A stretch of 7,815 bases of DNA. Origin: Caldifarciminota bacterium (GTDB taxonomy: Bacteria > Hydrothermota > Hydrothermia > LBFQ01 > DSFT01). Each line of letters opens with the position of its first letter. The stretch's first letter is position 1. Under the pieces are notes generated by a model that was given only the letters and a program-made list of their open reading frames with translations, did no database searches and was not told where the DNA came from. Where the stretch lies: assembly GCA_015494735.1 (NCBI GenBank), contig WGAQ01000171.1:1-7815 (forward strand), given 5' to 3'. The position numbers and the translations under genes are program-made. Below, one piece after another: positions 1 to 5,882 of this stretch.

Positions 1-200
1 CCATGCGGGGGAACGCTCTCGTTCCTTCTGGTGTAATCGGGATTGAATATCAGGAGCATCCCATCCCCCACCCTGTAGAACAGAAAACCGCCCTCCTTTT
101 TGGAATACAGCTCCAGACCCAGAATCCTCGAGTAGAATTCTTCCATCTCATCCAGATTCTTTCCGTATATAGCAGTCTCCCTTATTTTACCCACCTTCAT
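1..200 (-). CDS. VOC family (glyoxalase/bleomycin-resistance fold) protein, C-terminus outside window
   Basis: Reading the minus strand from the ATG at 198-200 gives 66 residues before the window edge, about half of a typical VOC protein of roughly 120-140 aa. The first beta-alpha-beta module is clear: a beta strand ending ETAIY, then NLDEMEEFYSRILGLEL, where the FY..iLGL signature marks the family, then FLFYRVGDGMLLIFNP and a SVPPHG stretch. The usual first-strand metal-ligand His is Thr here (ETAIY), as I recall for the VOC subgroup that carries the VPPHG segment. The family covers dioxygenases, isomerases and antibiotic-binding proteins, so no substrate can be named. It lies 10 bp after the 76-aa gene on the same strand. 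No Shine-Dalgarno is present, but TAACAT sits 7 nt before the ATG, so it may have its own leaderless transcript. Confidence 0.85.
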   Translation of the reverse strand, partial: MKVGKIRETAIYGKNLDEMEEFYSRILGLELYSKKEGGFLFYRVGDGMLLIFNPDYTRRNESVPPH

Positions 201-207
201 GGAAAGA

Positions 208-213
208 ATGTTA
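208..213 (-). promoter_or_regulatory. Putative -10 element (TAACAT) of the VOC gene
   Basis: On the minus strand the order is TAACAT, seven bases, then the ATG at 198-200. This matches the TAnnnT -10 spacing expected if transcription starts at or next to the initiator codon. The hexamer overlaps the TAA stop of the preceding gene. No -35 box is evident. It is inferred from position and from the same arrangement at four other genes here. Confidence 0.4.
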
Positions 214-441
214 AAGTTCGATGACCTCGAAATCTATCCTGACCATTCCCTCCAGTATAACCCCATTGCTTTTTGCCGCCTTCTTCGAATTTTTTATCAT
301 ATCCTTAATCAGTTTCTTTGCGAAATCGTATGTGAATGTTTCTGCGAATACGCTCAAATCCAGAATACCGCTTATGCGAGCAACAGTTATGCTTTTGAAC
401 AGTATTTTCTTCTTTATGCGAACATCCACTGAGATGGTCAT
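211..441 (-). CDS. Small protein of unknown function (76 aa)
   Basis: I do not recognise this protein. It begins with alternating hydrophobic/polar beta-like segments (MTISVDVRIKKK, then ILFKSITVARISG). A central segment (TYDFAKKLIKDMIKNSKKAA) looks like a Lys-rich amphipathic helix, and a last strand-like stretch is VRIDFEVIEL. There is no signal peptide or membrane segment, so it is probably a small cytosolic alpha/beta protein. The ATG at 439-441 was chosen because TAAGAT lies 7 nt upstream, and no other ATG, GTG or TTG occurs between it and the upstream in-frame stop. The DNA is more AT-rich than the operon on the right. It ends 10 bp before the VOC gene. The reading frame stays open for about 22 codons upstream without a canonical start, so a longer form made by frameshifting cannot be excluded. 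Confidence 0.6.
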   Translation of the reverse strand: MTISVDVRIKKKILFKSITVARISGILDLSVFAETFTYDFAKKLIKDMIKNSKKAAKSNGVILEGMVRIDFEVIEL

Positions 442-448
442 GGTAGCA

Positions 449-454
449 ATCTTA
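449..454 (-). promoter_or_regulatory. Putative -10 element (TAAGAT) of the 76-aa protein gene
   Basis: On the minus strand TAAGAT is followed by seven bases (TGCTACC) and the ATG at 439-441, leaderless geometry with no Shine-Dalgarno. It lies back to back with the plus-strand element at 480-485, only 25 bp away. No recognisable -35 hexamer was found. Confidence 0.4.
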
Positions 455-479
455 AAGGTAACGATTCTGAAACTTATGT

Positions 480-485
480 TAAAAT
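480..485 (+). promoter_or_regulatory. Putative -10 element (TAAAAT) of the CxxCH protein gene
   Basis: TAAAAT is followed by exactly six bases (TTTCCC) and then the ATG at 492. This would put the transcription start on the A of the initiator codon. No Shine-Dalgarno exists before this ATG or before the in-frame ATG at 510, which favours the start at 492. Confidence 0.45.
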
Positions 486-491
486 TTTCCC

Positions 492-1412
492 ATGCTGATA
501 TTGATTTTCATGTCTCAAATAAACATCGAGCCGAAGTTTGCGGACAGGCTTTTTCCGTATATAAAATTCGGTGAGGCGTACAAAGGGACCCCTTTCCATT
601 CGTACAAGGTGGCTATTCCCAATGTGAAGATACTGGTATCCCCCGATGAGTCCCCCTATGTGATTCTATCCACATACAAAATCGCCTATTTCCTGGGACA
701 GTGGACGAAGGACTTCGGCTCCTCCGCTCAGCAGTATGCGAAAAAGCAGTTTCCGAATCTGGTCATCTTCGATAAGAACACGGATTACGACGGAAACCTC
801 ATCGTCATAGGGACCAGAAACGAACTCTTCAAAAAGTTCATAGGGAAGAATTCCGACAAACCCACCATCAGGGTAGTGAATGACGGAAACAGGAAGATAA
901 TGTTCATATACGGTCCCGAAGAGGGTATACTGAAGGCAGTGGATTATCTATCGTTCGTCAGATTGAACTTCAAGGTGGGGGCTTACGAAGGATTCTTCAA
1001 CTTCGTTCGACTGCGGGGGATGATAGAGAAGGGTTATTACGATGCCGCCCTGGAACTCATAGAGAGTCCCGATTACATAAAGAGATGTTTCAAGAATCTG
1101 GTCATAGCCGGTCCCATGATGAAGAAGATGCCCGAAGACTTCGTAAAGATGGCGAAGAAAAGGAACAATCTGATTTTCAAGGAATTGCCTCCCGTCCTCA
1201 AGCAGGGGGACAGGGAAAAGGCCATAGCCATCTGGGATGAAGCCATGACCACATGCTATTACTGTCATCAGGAGAAGAAATACAGGAAATACAACCCCCT
1301 CCCCTCCATACACCTGCACCACAACGACATAGCCCTGTACTACTTCAACAACTGCACCGTCTGCCACAAGGGTTATACCAGGATAAGGAGCATAGGAAAT
1401 ATGGGGCAGTAA
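492..1412 (+). CDS. Protein with two C-terminal CxxCH motifs, possible diheme cytochrome c
   Basis: This 306-aa protein has two parts. Residues about 35-165 form an alpha/beta region (strands such as NVKILVS, NLVIFDK, NLIVIGT and KIMFIYGPEEGILKAVDYL). The NLIVIG and GPEEGILKAVDYL stretches resemble modules I know from S-layer and BcsB-like surface proteins, a weak resemblance. A helical region (about 170-250) leads into CYYCH at 255-259 and CTVCH at 288-292, with a His-rich HLHH between them. CxxCH is the covalent haem c attachment motif, and the WDEAMTTCYYCHQ context looks cytochrome-like. Two CxxC pairs could instead bind zinc. The oddity is the N-terminus (MLILIFMSQINIEP), which is not a usable signal peptide, although haem c is attached outside the cytoplasm. 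The start at 492 is chosen from the TAAAAT spacing; 510 is the alternative. A hairpin follows the stop directly. Confidence 0.7.
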   Translation: MLILIFMSQINIEPKFADRLFPYIKFGEAYKGTPFHSYKVAIPNVKILVSPDESPYVILSTYKIAYFLGQWTKDFGSSAQQYAKKQFPNLVIFDKNTDYDGNLIVIGTRNELFKKFIGKNSDKPTIRVVNDGNRKIMFIYGPEEGILKAVDYLSFVRLNFKVGAYEGFFNFVRLRGMIEKGYYDAALELIESPDYIKRCFKNLVIAGPMMKKMPEDFVKMAKKRNNLIFKELPPVLKQGDREKAIAIWDEAMTTCYYCHQEKKYRKYNPLPSIHLHHNDIALYYFNNCTVCHKGYTRIRSIGNMGQ

Positions 1413-1413
1413 T

Positions 1414-1431
1414 GGTGGGCTTATGCCCACC
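1414..1431. terminator. Perfect 7-bp hairpin between convergent genes, possible bidirectional terminator
   Basis: GGTGGGC, a TTAT loop and GCCCACC form a fully paired GC-rich stem. It starts two bases after the TAA of the CxxCH gene and ends 11 bases before the stop of the convergent HEPN-like gene. Its place in the only gap between these genes suggests it ends transcripts from both sides. There is no proper T-tract on either strand, so it is not a textbook intrinsic terminator. Confidence 0.45.
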
Positions 1432-1442
1432 CCGATTTGAAA

Positions 1443-1910
1443 TTAGACATTCTGTCTTCGGCTGTTTATATGCTTTTCCACGATTTTTATAATCTTCTCA
1501 ACGCTTTCGAAACCCGCATCGATGGCTTTTTTGTTTTGGAGCTCCCTGTAATACCCGCCCAGATGGAGGATATCATAGACAGAGTTGAACAGATAGATGA
1601 GAATGTCCCTGTCCTTTCCTATGCCCGAAAGCCTCTTCAATCCATCATAATATACGGAATGCTTTTTCAATTTGTCCTTGATTTCCCCAATATCCCTGTA
1701 TAAACCTTTTGCCAGAAATAGAGCCTTCAGGGCTTCGAGGGCGGACAAGTAAGCAGTTCCACAAGCCCTCGAGACCCACTTTACATCCTCATAAACCCCT
1801 GCTTCCTTTATTACTCCTGCCTTTTTCAAATCCTCCTTCGCATTCCGCAGGTATCTTCTGGCTAATTCCAATCTTTCCTTCGGTGTCTCGATTGTCTTTA
1901 CCTTCGCCAT
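1443..1910 (-). CDS. HEPN-like helical protein, DUF5618-like
   Basis: This 155-aa, Lys-rich, all-helical soluble protein opens with ETPKERLELARRYLRNAKEDL, typical of small HEPN-type four-helix proteins. The YEDVKWVSRACGTAYLSALEALKALF segment and the late YLFNSVYDILHLGGYYRE segment match, as I remember it, the DUF5618 family of small bacterial proteins. Many HEPN toxins carry an Rx4-6H RNase motif. None is evident around the DILHLGG segment and no nucleotidyltransferase partner is adjacent, so a toxin-antitoxin role is not supported. The ATG at 1908-1910 has no Shine-Dalgarno but has TAAAAT 8 nt upstream. The gene is divergent from the MFS gene and convergent with the CxxCH gene, so it is probably transcribed alone. 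GC content is lower than in the right-hand operon. Confidence 0.75.
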   Translation of the reverse strand: MAKVKTIETPKERLELARRYLRNAKEDLKKAGVIKEAGVYEDVKWVSRACGTAYLSALEALKALFLAKGLYRDIGEIKDKLKKHSVYYDGLKRLSGIGKDRDILIYLFNSVYDILHLGGYYRELQNKKAIDAGFESVEKIIKIVEKHINSRRQNV

Positions 1911-1918
1911 TATGCCAA

Positions 1919-1924
1919 ATTTTA
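1919..1924 (-). promoter_or_regulatory. Putative -10 element (TAAAAT) of the HEPN-like gene
   Basis: On the minus strand TAAAAT is followed by eight bases (TTGGCATA) and the ATG at 1908-1910, so any leader would be only one or two bases. No Shine-Dalgarno and no clear -35 were seen. Confidence 0.4.
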
Positions 1925-1953
1925 ATGCTTTCCATTCCCAAATATGCCTCCTA

Positions 1954-1959
1954 TAACAT
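1954..1959 (+). promoter_or_regulatory. Putative -10 element (TAACAT) of the MFS gene
   Basis: TAACAT, within CTATAACATT, is followed by seven bases (TTTTTCG) and the ATG at 1967. The hexamer and spacing equal those before the VOC gene. This supports 1967 as the start rather than the in-frame ATG at 1925, which has no such element and no Shine-Dalgarno. Confidence 0.4.
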
Positions 1960-1966
1960 TTTTTCG

Positions 1967-3055
1967 ATGCACAACCTGATAATCTTCTCCCTGGTTAGTT
2001 TCTTTCAGGACATGTCCAGCGAGATGATTTTTCCCATTCTCGCCATCATGATAGGCCAGATGAATATGCCCTTCTACATGGGGTTGATGGAAGCCATTGC
2101 AGAACTGACATCCAACATCCTGAAATTGATTTCGGGACTCCTTTACGACAGATTCAGAAGGGCAAAGCCCATAGTGATTGCGGGATATTCCATTTCGACA
2201 CTGGGAAAGGCAATCTACCCCTTCGCCACATCCGGCATGCATATCGTGGTAGGAAGGTTCATAGATAGAATCGGAAAGGGCATAAGAACCACACCGAGAG
2301 ATGCCCTCCTGTCCGAAGGACTGCCCGCCGAAAAGCAGGGAATGGCTTTTGGAATACACAGATTCTCCGATACTCTGGGAGCCATAGCAGGACCCCTGAT
2401 TCTGCTGATTCTCCTGCCCCACTTCAGCGAAAGGACCATACTCCTCATAGCTCTGATTCCCGCTGTCATCGCCATAAGTCTCCTCTTTCTGGTGAAGGAT
2501 ACACTGATTCGGGAAAGGAAGAGATTTTCCATAGCCTTCAGAGAAATACCGGCAGGCTTCTTCCTGTTCATCGGACTGATGTCCATGGGAGCAATATCCG
2601 TTGGATTCTATCTCCTCAAGGGACACGAAGGAAAAGTCATAGCCCTCAATTACATGCTTTTCAATATCGCCTATGCCCTCTCGTCCATAATCGGCGGAAG
2701 GCTATACGACAGATTCCATCGCCTCGTTTATACACTTCCCCTGTTTCTCCTCCTCCCATCGGGGGTGATGGTGGCGGGAGGAAACCTCCTCCTGGCGACG
2801 ATCCTCTACGGAATATTCTTCGGCTTGATGGAAACCCTGCCCAAAGCCCATCTGGGAAGGAGAAAGGAGATGAAAGGAACTCTATTTGGAACCTATTTTC
2901 TGACAGTGGGAATCTCCATGTTCATCGGAAATCTCATAGCGGGAAGCCTGTTCGGGCAGGCAAATGCCACTGGAGCCTTCTACTTCTCCATGTTCATGGC
3001 ACTCCTGTCCCTCCTCAGCATTCCATTCCTGATTGGAAGAGACGAACTTCTTTAG
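1967..3055 (+). CDS. Major facilitator superfamily transporter
   Basis: This 362-aa inner-membrane protein is made almost entirely of hydrophobic helices. It opens with SLVSFFQDMSSEMIFPIL, characteristic of an uncharacterised MFS branch. The loop GLLYDRFRRAKP (residues 57-68) is the family's motif A between helices 2 and 3. The charged RFIDRIGKGIRTTPRDAL (97-114) and the following GIHRFSDTLGAIAGP are also typical of the branch. A second motif-A-like loop, GGRLYDRF, starts the C-terminal half, as expected from the internal duplication. Substrate cannot be read from sequence. At 362 aa it is a little short for a 12-helix MFS of about 400. Using the ATG at 1925 adds 14 residues; frame remains open far upstream, but that runs antisense through the HEPN-like gene. 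The stop overlaps the murD stop tail to tail by 4 bp. Confidence 0.88.
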   Translation: MHNLIIFSLVSFFQDMSSEMIFPILAIMIGQMNMPFYMGLMEAIAELTSNILKLISGLLYDRFRRAKPIVIAGYSISTLGKAIYPFATSGMHIVVGRFIDRIGKGIRTTPRDALLSEGLPAEKQGMAFGIHRFSDTLGAIAGPLILLILLPHFSERTILLIALIPAVIAISLLFLVKDTLIRERKRFSIAFREIPAGFFLFIGLMSMGAISVGFYLLKGHEGKVIALNYMLFNIAYALSSIIGGRLYDRFHRLVYTLPLFLLLPSGVMVAGGNLLLATILYGIFFGLMETLPKAHLGRRKEMKGTLFGTYFLTVGISMFIGNLIAGSLFGQANATGAFYFSMFMALLSLLSIPFLIGRDELL

Positions 3056-4422
3056 TTTAATTCCTTCAGGCGATGAAAAGCCTCCACGAATTCCTCGCCC
3101 CTGTGGGCATAATTGCGAAACATATCGAAACTGGAACCGCCGGGAGAGAAAAGGACAGGCTCTCCACGGGACAAATTCAGGGCAACCTCCACCGCCTCCT
3201 CCAGATTGTCCACGCATAAAGGACTGAATCCGTGTTCTCTGAGGGACCGGCACATGCCACCAATGGCGATGAGATGGGAAACCCTCCTCTCAATTTCCTC
3301 CCTCAGGACAGACAAATCGCTTCCCTTGGTCAGACCCGCCATTATCAGAATGCATCTCTCAAAGGTGCGAAGGGCATGCAGTACCGCGTGGGGATTTGTG
3401 GCTTTGGAATCGTTGAAGAACTCCACCCCGTTTATCTCACCCACATACTGGAGCCTGTGGGGGGCGAATGTATATGACGGAAGGTAAGAGAGAAGGCGAT
3501 TTCGAACCTCCTCTGCGGGATCCACTCCACGGGACATGAAGAAAAGGTAAATGGCGAGAGCAGATGCAAGCAGATTGTACCTGTTGTGAATCATGGAAAA
3601 CATCCTCCTGGAAGCCTCCGGAAGCATCTTCAGGTTGAAAATCTCCTCCCCCATGATGAACAGGATGTCCGAAACCCAGTAGGCATCGGCTGAAGTATTC
3701 TCCAGAGAAAAGTAGAACTTCCTCCCCCTCACATTCACAGTCCTCTGGATAACTATGGGGTCATCCATATTCAGGACGGCTGAATCGGTCTGTTTCATAC
3801 TGGAAAAGAGCCTCAACTTGGAAGAGATGTAATGCTCCATGTCCCCATGCCAGTCCAGATGGTCCTCAGAGATATTGAGAAGTATTCCCACATCGAACCG
3901 CATTCTCCTGTTTATGGCAAGCTGGAAACTGGACAGTTCCAGAACGAAAACCCCCCTGTCGATTTTAACGGATGAAAGGGGCCTGCCCACATTCCCCGCC
4001 ATAACAGCCCCTTCCCTCTGAAGGAGATGATTAATCAGGGTGGTCACCGTGGTCTTTCCATTGGTCCCCGTTATACCGAAGAGAAAACTCTCCTCCCTGT
4101 TCAGCTTTCGATAACCCAGTTCCACCTCCGAAATAAGGGGAACCCTTATCCTCTCCAGGAAAGAGCGGGGGACACCGGGGCTGGGAACCACCACATCGAA
4201 CCTTCCATAATCCTGTCCCCTCGCGGGATGAATAACCGGAATCCCATGGATGGAAATCGGATGGCGGAATACTCTATCGTCGTAAATGCTGACCCTGTTC
4301 CCATAGTCCAGAAGGAGACGGGAAGCCCAATAACCGGATACACCCGAACCGATTACCGCCGCCCGACCGAAGTACAATCTGTCCAAACCGCTAAAGTTTA
4401 ATCCCCCGGTCTCTCCTCGCAC
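3052..4422 (-). CDS. murD: UDP-N-acetylmuramoyl-L-alanine--D-glutamate ligase MurD
   Basis: MurD adds D-glutamate to UDP-MurNAc-L-Ala in the cytoplasm using ATP, an early step of peptidoglycan precursor synthesis. The 456 aa fit the family. Domain 1 begins with the Rossmann-like AAVIGSGVSG (21-30). The ATP loop GTNGKTT is at 119-125, LELSSFQL at 161-168 and NISEDHLDWHG at 183-193. SKLRLF (201-206) holds the probable carbamylated Lys. HNRYN (279-283) follows, then FNDSKATNP (336-344) and SPGGSSFDMF (426-435), the Mur ligase C-terminal and MurD signatures. All expected motifs are present, so it should be active. The start is GTG at 4420-4422, lying 25 bp inside ccmD, which suggests translational coupling. 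A TTG at 4386 is a weaker alternative. It is the last gene of the minus-strand operon and sits apart from the usual mraY/ftsW neighbours in what can be seen. Confidence 0.97.
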   Translation of the reverse strand: MRGETGGLNFSGLDRLYFGRAAVIGSGVSGYWASRLLLDYGNRVSIYDDRVFRHPISIHGIPVIHPARGQDYGRFDVVVPSPGVPRSFLERIRVPLISEVELGYRKLNREESFLFGITGTNGKTTVTTLINHLLQREGAVMAGNVGRPLSSVKIDRGVFVLELSSFQLAINRRMRFDVGILLNISEDHLDWHGDMEHYISSKLRLFSSMKQTDSAVLNMDDPIVIQRTVNVRGRKFYFSLENTSADAYWVSDILFIMGEEIFNLKMLPEASRRMFSMIHNRYNLLASALAIYLFFMSRGVDPAEEVRNRLLSYLPSYTFAPHRLQYVGEINGVEFFNDSKATNPHAVLHALRTFERCILIMAGLTKGSDLSVLREEIERRVSHLIAIGGMCRSLREHGFSPLCVDNLEEAVEVALNLSRGEPVLFSPGGSSFDMFRNYAHRGEEFVEAFHRLKELN

Positions 4423-4505
4423 CTTCTCAACTTCGAATGGAGATGCAGGAGATAGAAGAATATACCCAGCCAGAAGACCGCGTAAGCGGCAAACAGGTAA
4501 ACCAT
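4398..4505 (-). CDS. ccmD: CcmD-like small membrane protein (35 aa)
   Basis: A short gene starts at the ATG 4503-4505 and ends with TAA at 4398-4400. A perfect AGGAGG lies 6 nt upstream, in the 13-bp gap after the TPR gene. The product has one membrane helix (YLFAAYAVFWLGIFFYLL, about residues 3-20) followed by a basic segment (SKLRR), giving an N-out/C-in topology by the positive-inside rule. The xYLFAAYxVxWLxxFxYLLxL pattern is that of CcmD family proteins. In E. coli, CcmD is needed to release haem-loaded CcmE from the CcmABCD complex in cytochrome c maturation. Here no other ccm gene is adjacent, which is unusual. The 3' end overlaps the murD start by 25 bp. The identification rests on one short pattern, so another one-helix protein is possible, but the Shine-Dalgarno, spacing and composition make it a real gene. 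Confidence 0.75.
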   Translation of the reverse strand: MVYLFAAYAVFWLGIFFYLLHLHSKLRRCEERPGD

Positions 4506-4511
4506 GGAAAA

Positions 4512-4517
4512 CCTCCT
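4512..4517 (-). promoter_or_regulatory. Strong ribosome binding site of ccmD
   Basis: On the minus strand AGGAGG is followed by TTTTCC and ATG, an ideal spacing. It lies between the TAA of the TPR gene (4519-4521) and the ccmD start and is the main evidence that this 35-codon frame is translated. Confidence 0.85.
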
Positions 4518-4518
4518 T

Positions 4519-5103
4519 TTATTTCAATCCAAGCACCTTCTTGGCAGTCTCGTTATCCGGCTGAAGTATCAGAACATCCCACAGGATACTATAGCCCTTA
4601 TCCTTCTGCCCCATACCTATATAATCCAGAGCCAGTTCCACCAGAAACTGAACATCCGTTGGATATAGCACGAGCATCTTCCTTGCCACCTCCGATGCCA
4701 GGTCGTATTTCTTCTGCATTCTAAGAGCATACGCAAGTCGGAGATTGGCATAGTAATTGTAATAGTCGGTCTTCAGAATCTGATATGCCACCTTCTCCAC
4801 CTCCGCATACCTGCCCTGTGCCAGAAGGGGGAGCATGTATCCGAGTCTCGCTTCCACCGAATAGGGAGCCACCTCCATTGCAATCTGATAATGCTCTATG
4901 GAATTCCTGTACTTCCCCCAGAGATAATACAGCCATCCCAGTCGCAGATTTACCGTATAACCCTTCGGATACTCCTTATAAACGGGCATAAGGGCTTTTA
5001 TGGCCATCTCGTAATTCTGCAACTTCTCGTACCTGTACGAATCCTCATAAGCTTTCTTAATCTGCTGGTAATCCAGCGCAGCAATAAAAATCAAAGCACT
5101 CAT
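4519..5103 (-). CDS. Tetratricopeptide repeat protein, probably envelope-associated
   Basis: The 194-aa product is nearly all TPR helices. About five 34-residue repeats run from roughly residue 22 to the end, for example the segments around LRLGWLYYLWGKYRNSIEHY, NLRLAYALRMQKKYDLASEV and LALDYIGMGQKDKGYSILWD, with the conserved small-residue and Y/P positions. TPR arrays bind partner proteins. The N-terminus MSALIFIAALDYQQ is hydrophobic but short and has no basic residue, so it is only a weak export signal. The ATG overlaps the TGA of the upstream beta-barrel gene as ATGA (5100-5103), and only a weak GGGG precedes it, so translation is probably coupled. A TPR plus beta-barrel combination recalls YaiO-type outer-membrane proteins, where I recall both parts in one polypeptide. 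Here they would be split into two genes. The specific partner is inference. Confidence 0.85.
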   Translation of the reverse strand: MSALIFIAALDYQQIKKAYEDSYRYEKLQNYEMAIKALMPVYKEYPKGYTVNLRLGWLYYLWGKYRNSIEHYQIAMEVAPYSVEARLGYMLPLLAQGRYAEVEKVAYQILKTDYYNYYANLRLAYALRMQKKYDLASEVARKMLVLYPTDVQFLVELALDYIGMGQKDKGYSILWDVLILQPDNETAKKVLGLK

Positions 5104-5882
5104 GGCGAATACCCCACTGCTAAACTTATAAATGCCGAAGTCCCCGTACTGTTTGGACGCCTGAACTGCACCACCGGAACGTACTCGGAATAGGTCTCCA
5201 GCATTCCGGTGAGGTATATGGCAAAGTGCCTGTTGAAGACATACTTGAAATGGGCTCCCAGTCCCATTCCCCTTTCCTCATCCTGCTTCATATCCAGAAG
5301 GAAGAAACCATCGTTTCTGACAGGGTATCGCTCTATCCCCATCTTGAAGAAGAGGGAGGTAAGGGTTCTGGGTGTCGCGTAAGAAAGGGTTATCCAGAAG
5401 GAGGGATAGAGAATCTGGGAGTGGATGAGATTCACCTGAAGACCCATGTAAAAGTTTCCGGAATAGGCTCCATAATTCACATAAAGGGCCCTGAGATATT
5501 CATCGTTCACCCTGTAGAGATATCCGGTAATGGAACTATTCCAGGACTGGCCACCGTATCTCTTGATTCCGGCAAATGCGACGAAGTTCCCGTTGGTGGA
5601 ATAGTTGAAACCTCCCCTCAGATAACTCCCCGCAGAGAGTCCATGGGTGTAGGCGATGGTTCCAGTATATCGGGGAGTGGTCCCTTCCATATCCACCCTG
5701 TGCAAATCCACCTCGATGGACTTCAGGCCGAAGGTCCATATACCATAGGCACCAGAAACAGTTCCACCCGTTCCATCCGAATAGACGAATGGAGAAACGT
5801 AGAACATGTACCCCTGATAAACGTATGCAAACGAAATCGAGGGTACCAGAGCAATAACCGTCGAAACGAAAAGTTTTCTCAT
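5100..5882 (-). CDS. Predicted outer-membrane beta-barrel protein, YaiO-like
   Basis: The 260-aa product starts with a clear signal peptide: MRKLF, a hydrophobic core, and SFA|YVYQ as the likely cleavage site near residue 19-20. The mature part is rich in Tyr, Gly, Ser and Thr, with alternating hydrophobic residues and many aromatic strand ends (for example RYTGTIAYTHGLSAGSYLRG and FWITLSYATP). This is the pattern of an outer-membrane beta-barrel. There are no membrane helices and no Cys. The RYTGTIAYTHGLSAGSYLRGG run resembles the YaiO family, moderately sure. The last residues (LAVGYSP) lack the usual terminal Phe. The ATG at 5880-5882 overlaps the stop of the channel-peptidase gene by 4 bp and has GGAGGT 6 nt upstream. 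The next gene, encoding TPRs, is likewise coupled, so the three products probably act together in the envelope. Confidence 0.75.
   Translation of the reverse strand: MRKLFVSTVIALVPSISFAYVYQGYMFYVSPFVYSDGTGGTVSGAYGIWTFGLKSIEVDLHRVDMEGTTPRYTGTIAYTHGLSAGSYLRGGFNYSTNGNFVAFAGIKRYGGQSWNSSITGYLYRVNDEYLRALYVNYGAYSGNFYMGLQVNLIHSQILYPSFWITLSYATPRTLTSLFFKMGIERYPVRNDGFFLLDMKQDEERGMGLGAHFKYVFNRHFAIYLTGMLETYSEYVPVVQFRRPNSTGTSAFISLAVGYSP

Noticed and set aside
442..511. Possible 5' extension of the 76-aa gene through a shifty stop: an ATG at 509-511 (minus) reads ten codons to TTT TAA, and a +1 slip would join a beta-like NISFRIVTFKIAT to the gene.
   Set aside because: The join makes a tidy protein and UUU could re-pair after a +1 slip. 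However, the ATG at 439-441 has its own well-spaced TAAGAT, and the extension would overlap the divergent gene start. Resequencing the A4T4 run and comparing homologs would settle it.
948..1430. Minus-strand frame of 160 codons opposite the CxxCH gene.
   Set aside because: It would start inside the hairpin at 1414-1431, shows no family features, and overlaps the better-supported plus gene completely.
1709..1966. Extended N-terminus of the MFS gene (86 extra codons open in frame).
   Set aside because: It runs antisense through the HEPN-like gene, is Pro/Ser-rich and not membrane-like, and MFS similarity begins at about 1967.
1922..2626. Long minus-strand frame of 234 codons opposite the MFS gene.
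   Set aside because: Its composition (Ser, Gln, Gly, His, Cys) is that of an antisense shadow, and the MFS frame explains the region with clear motifs.
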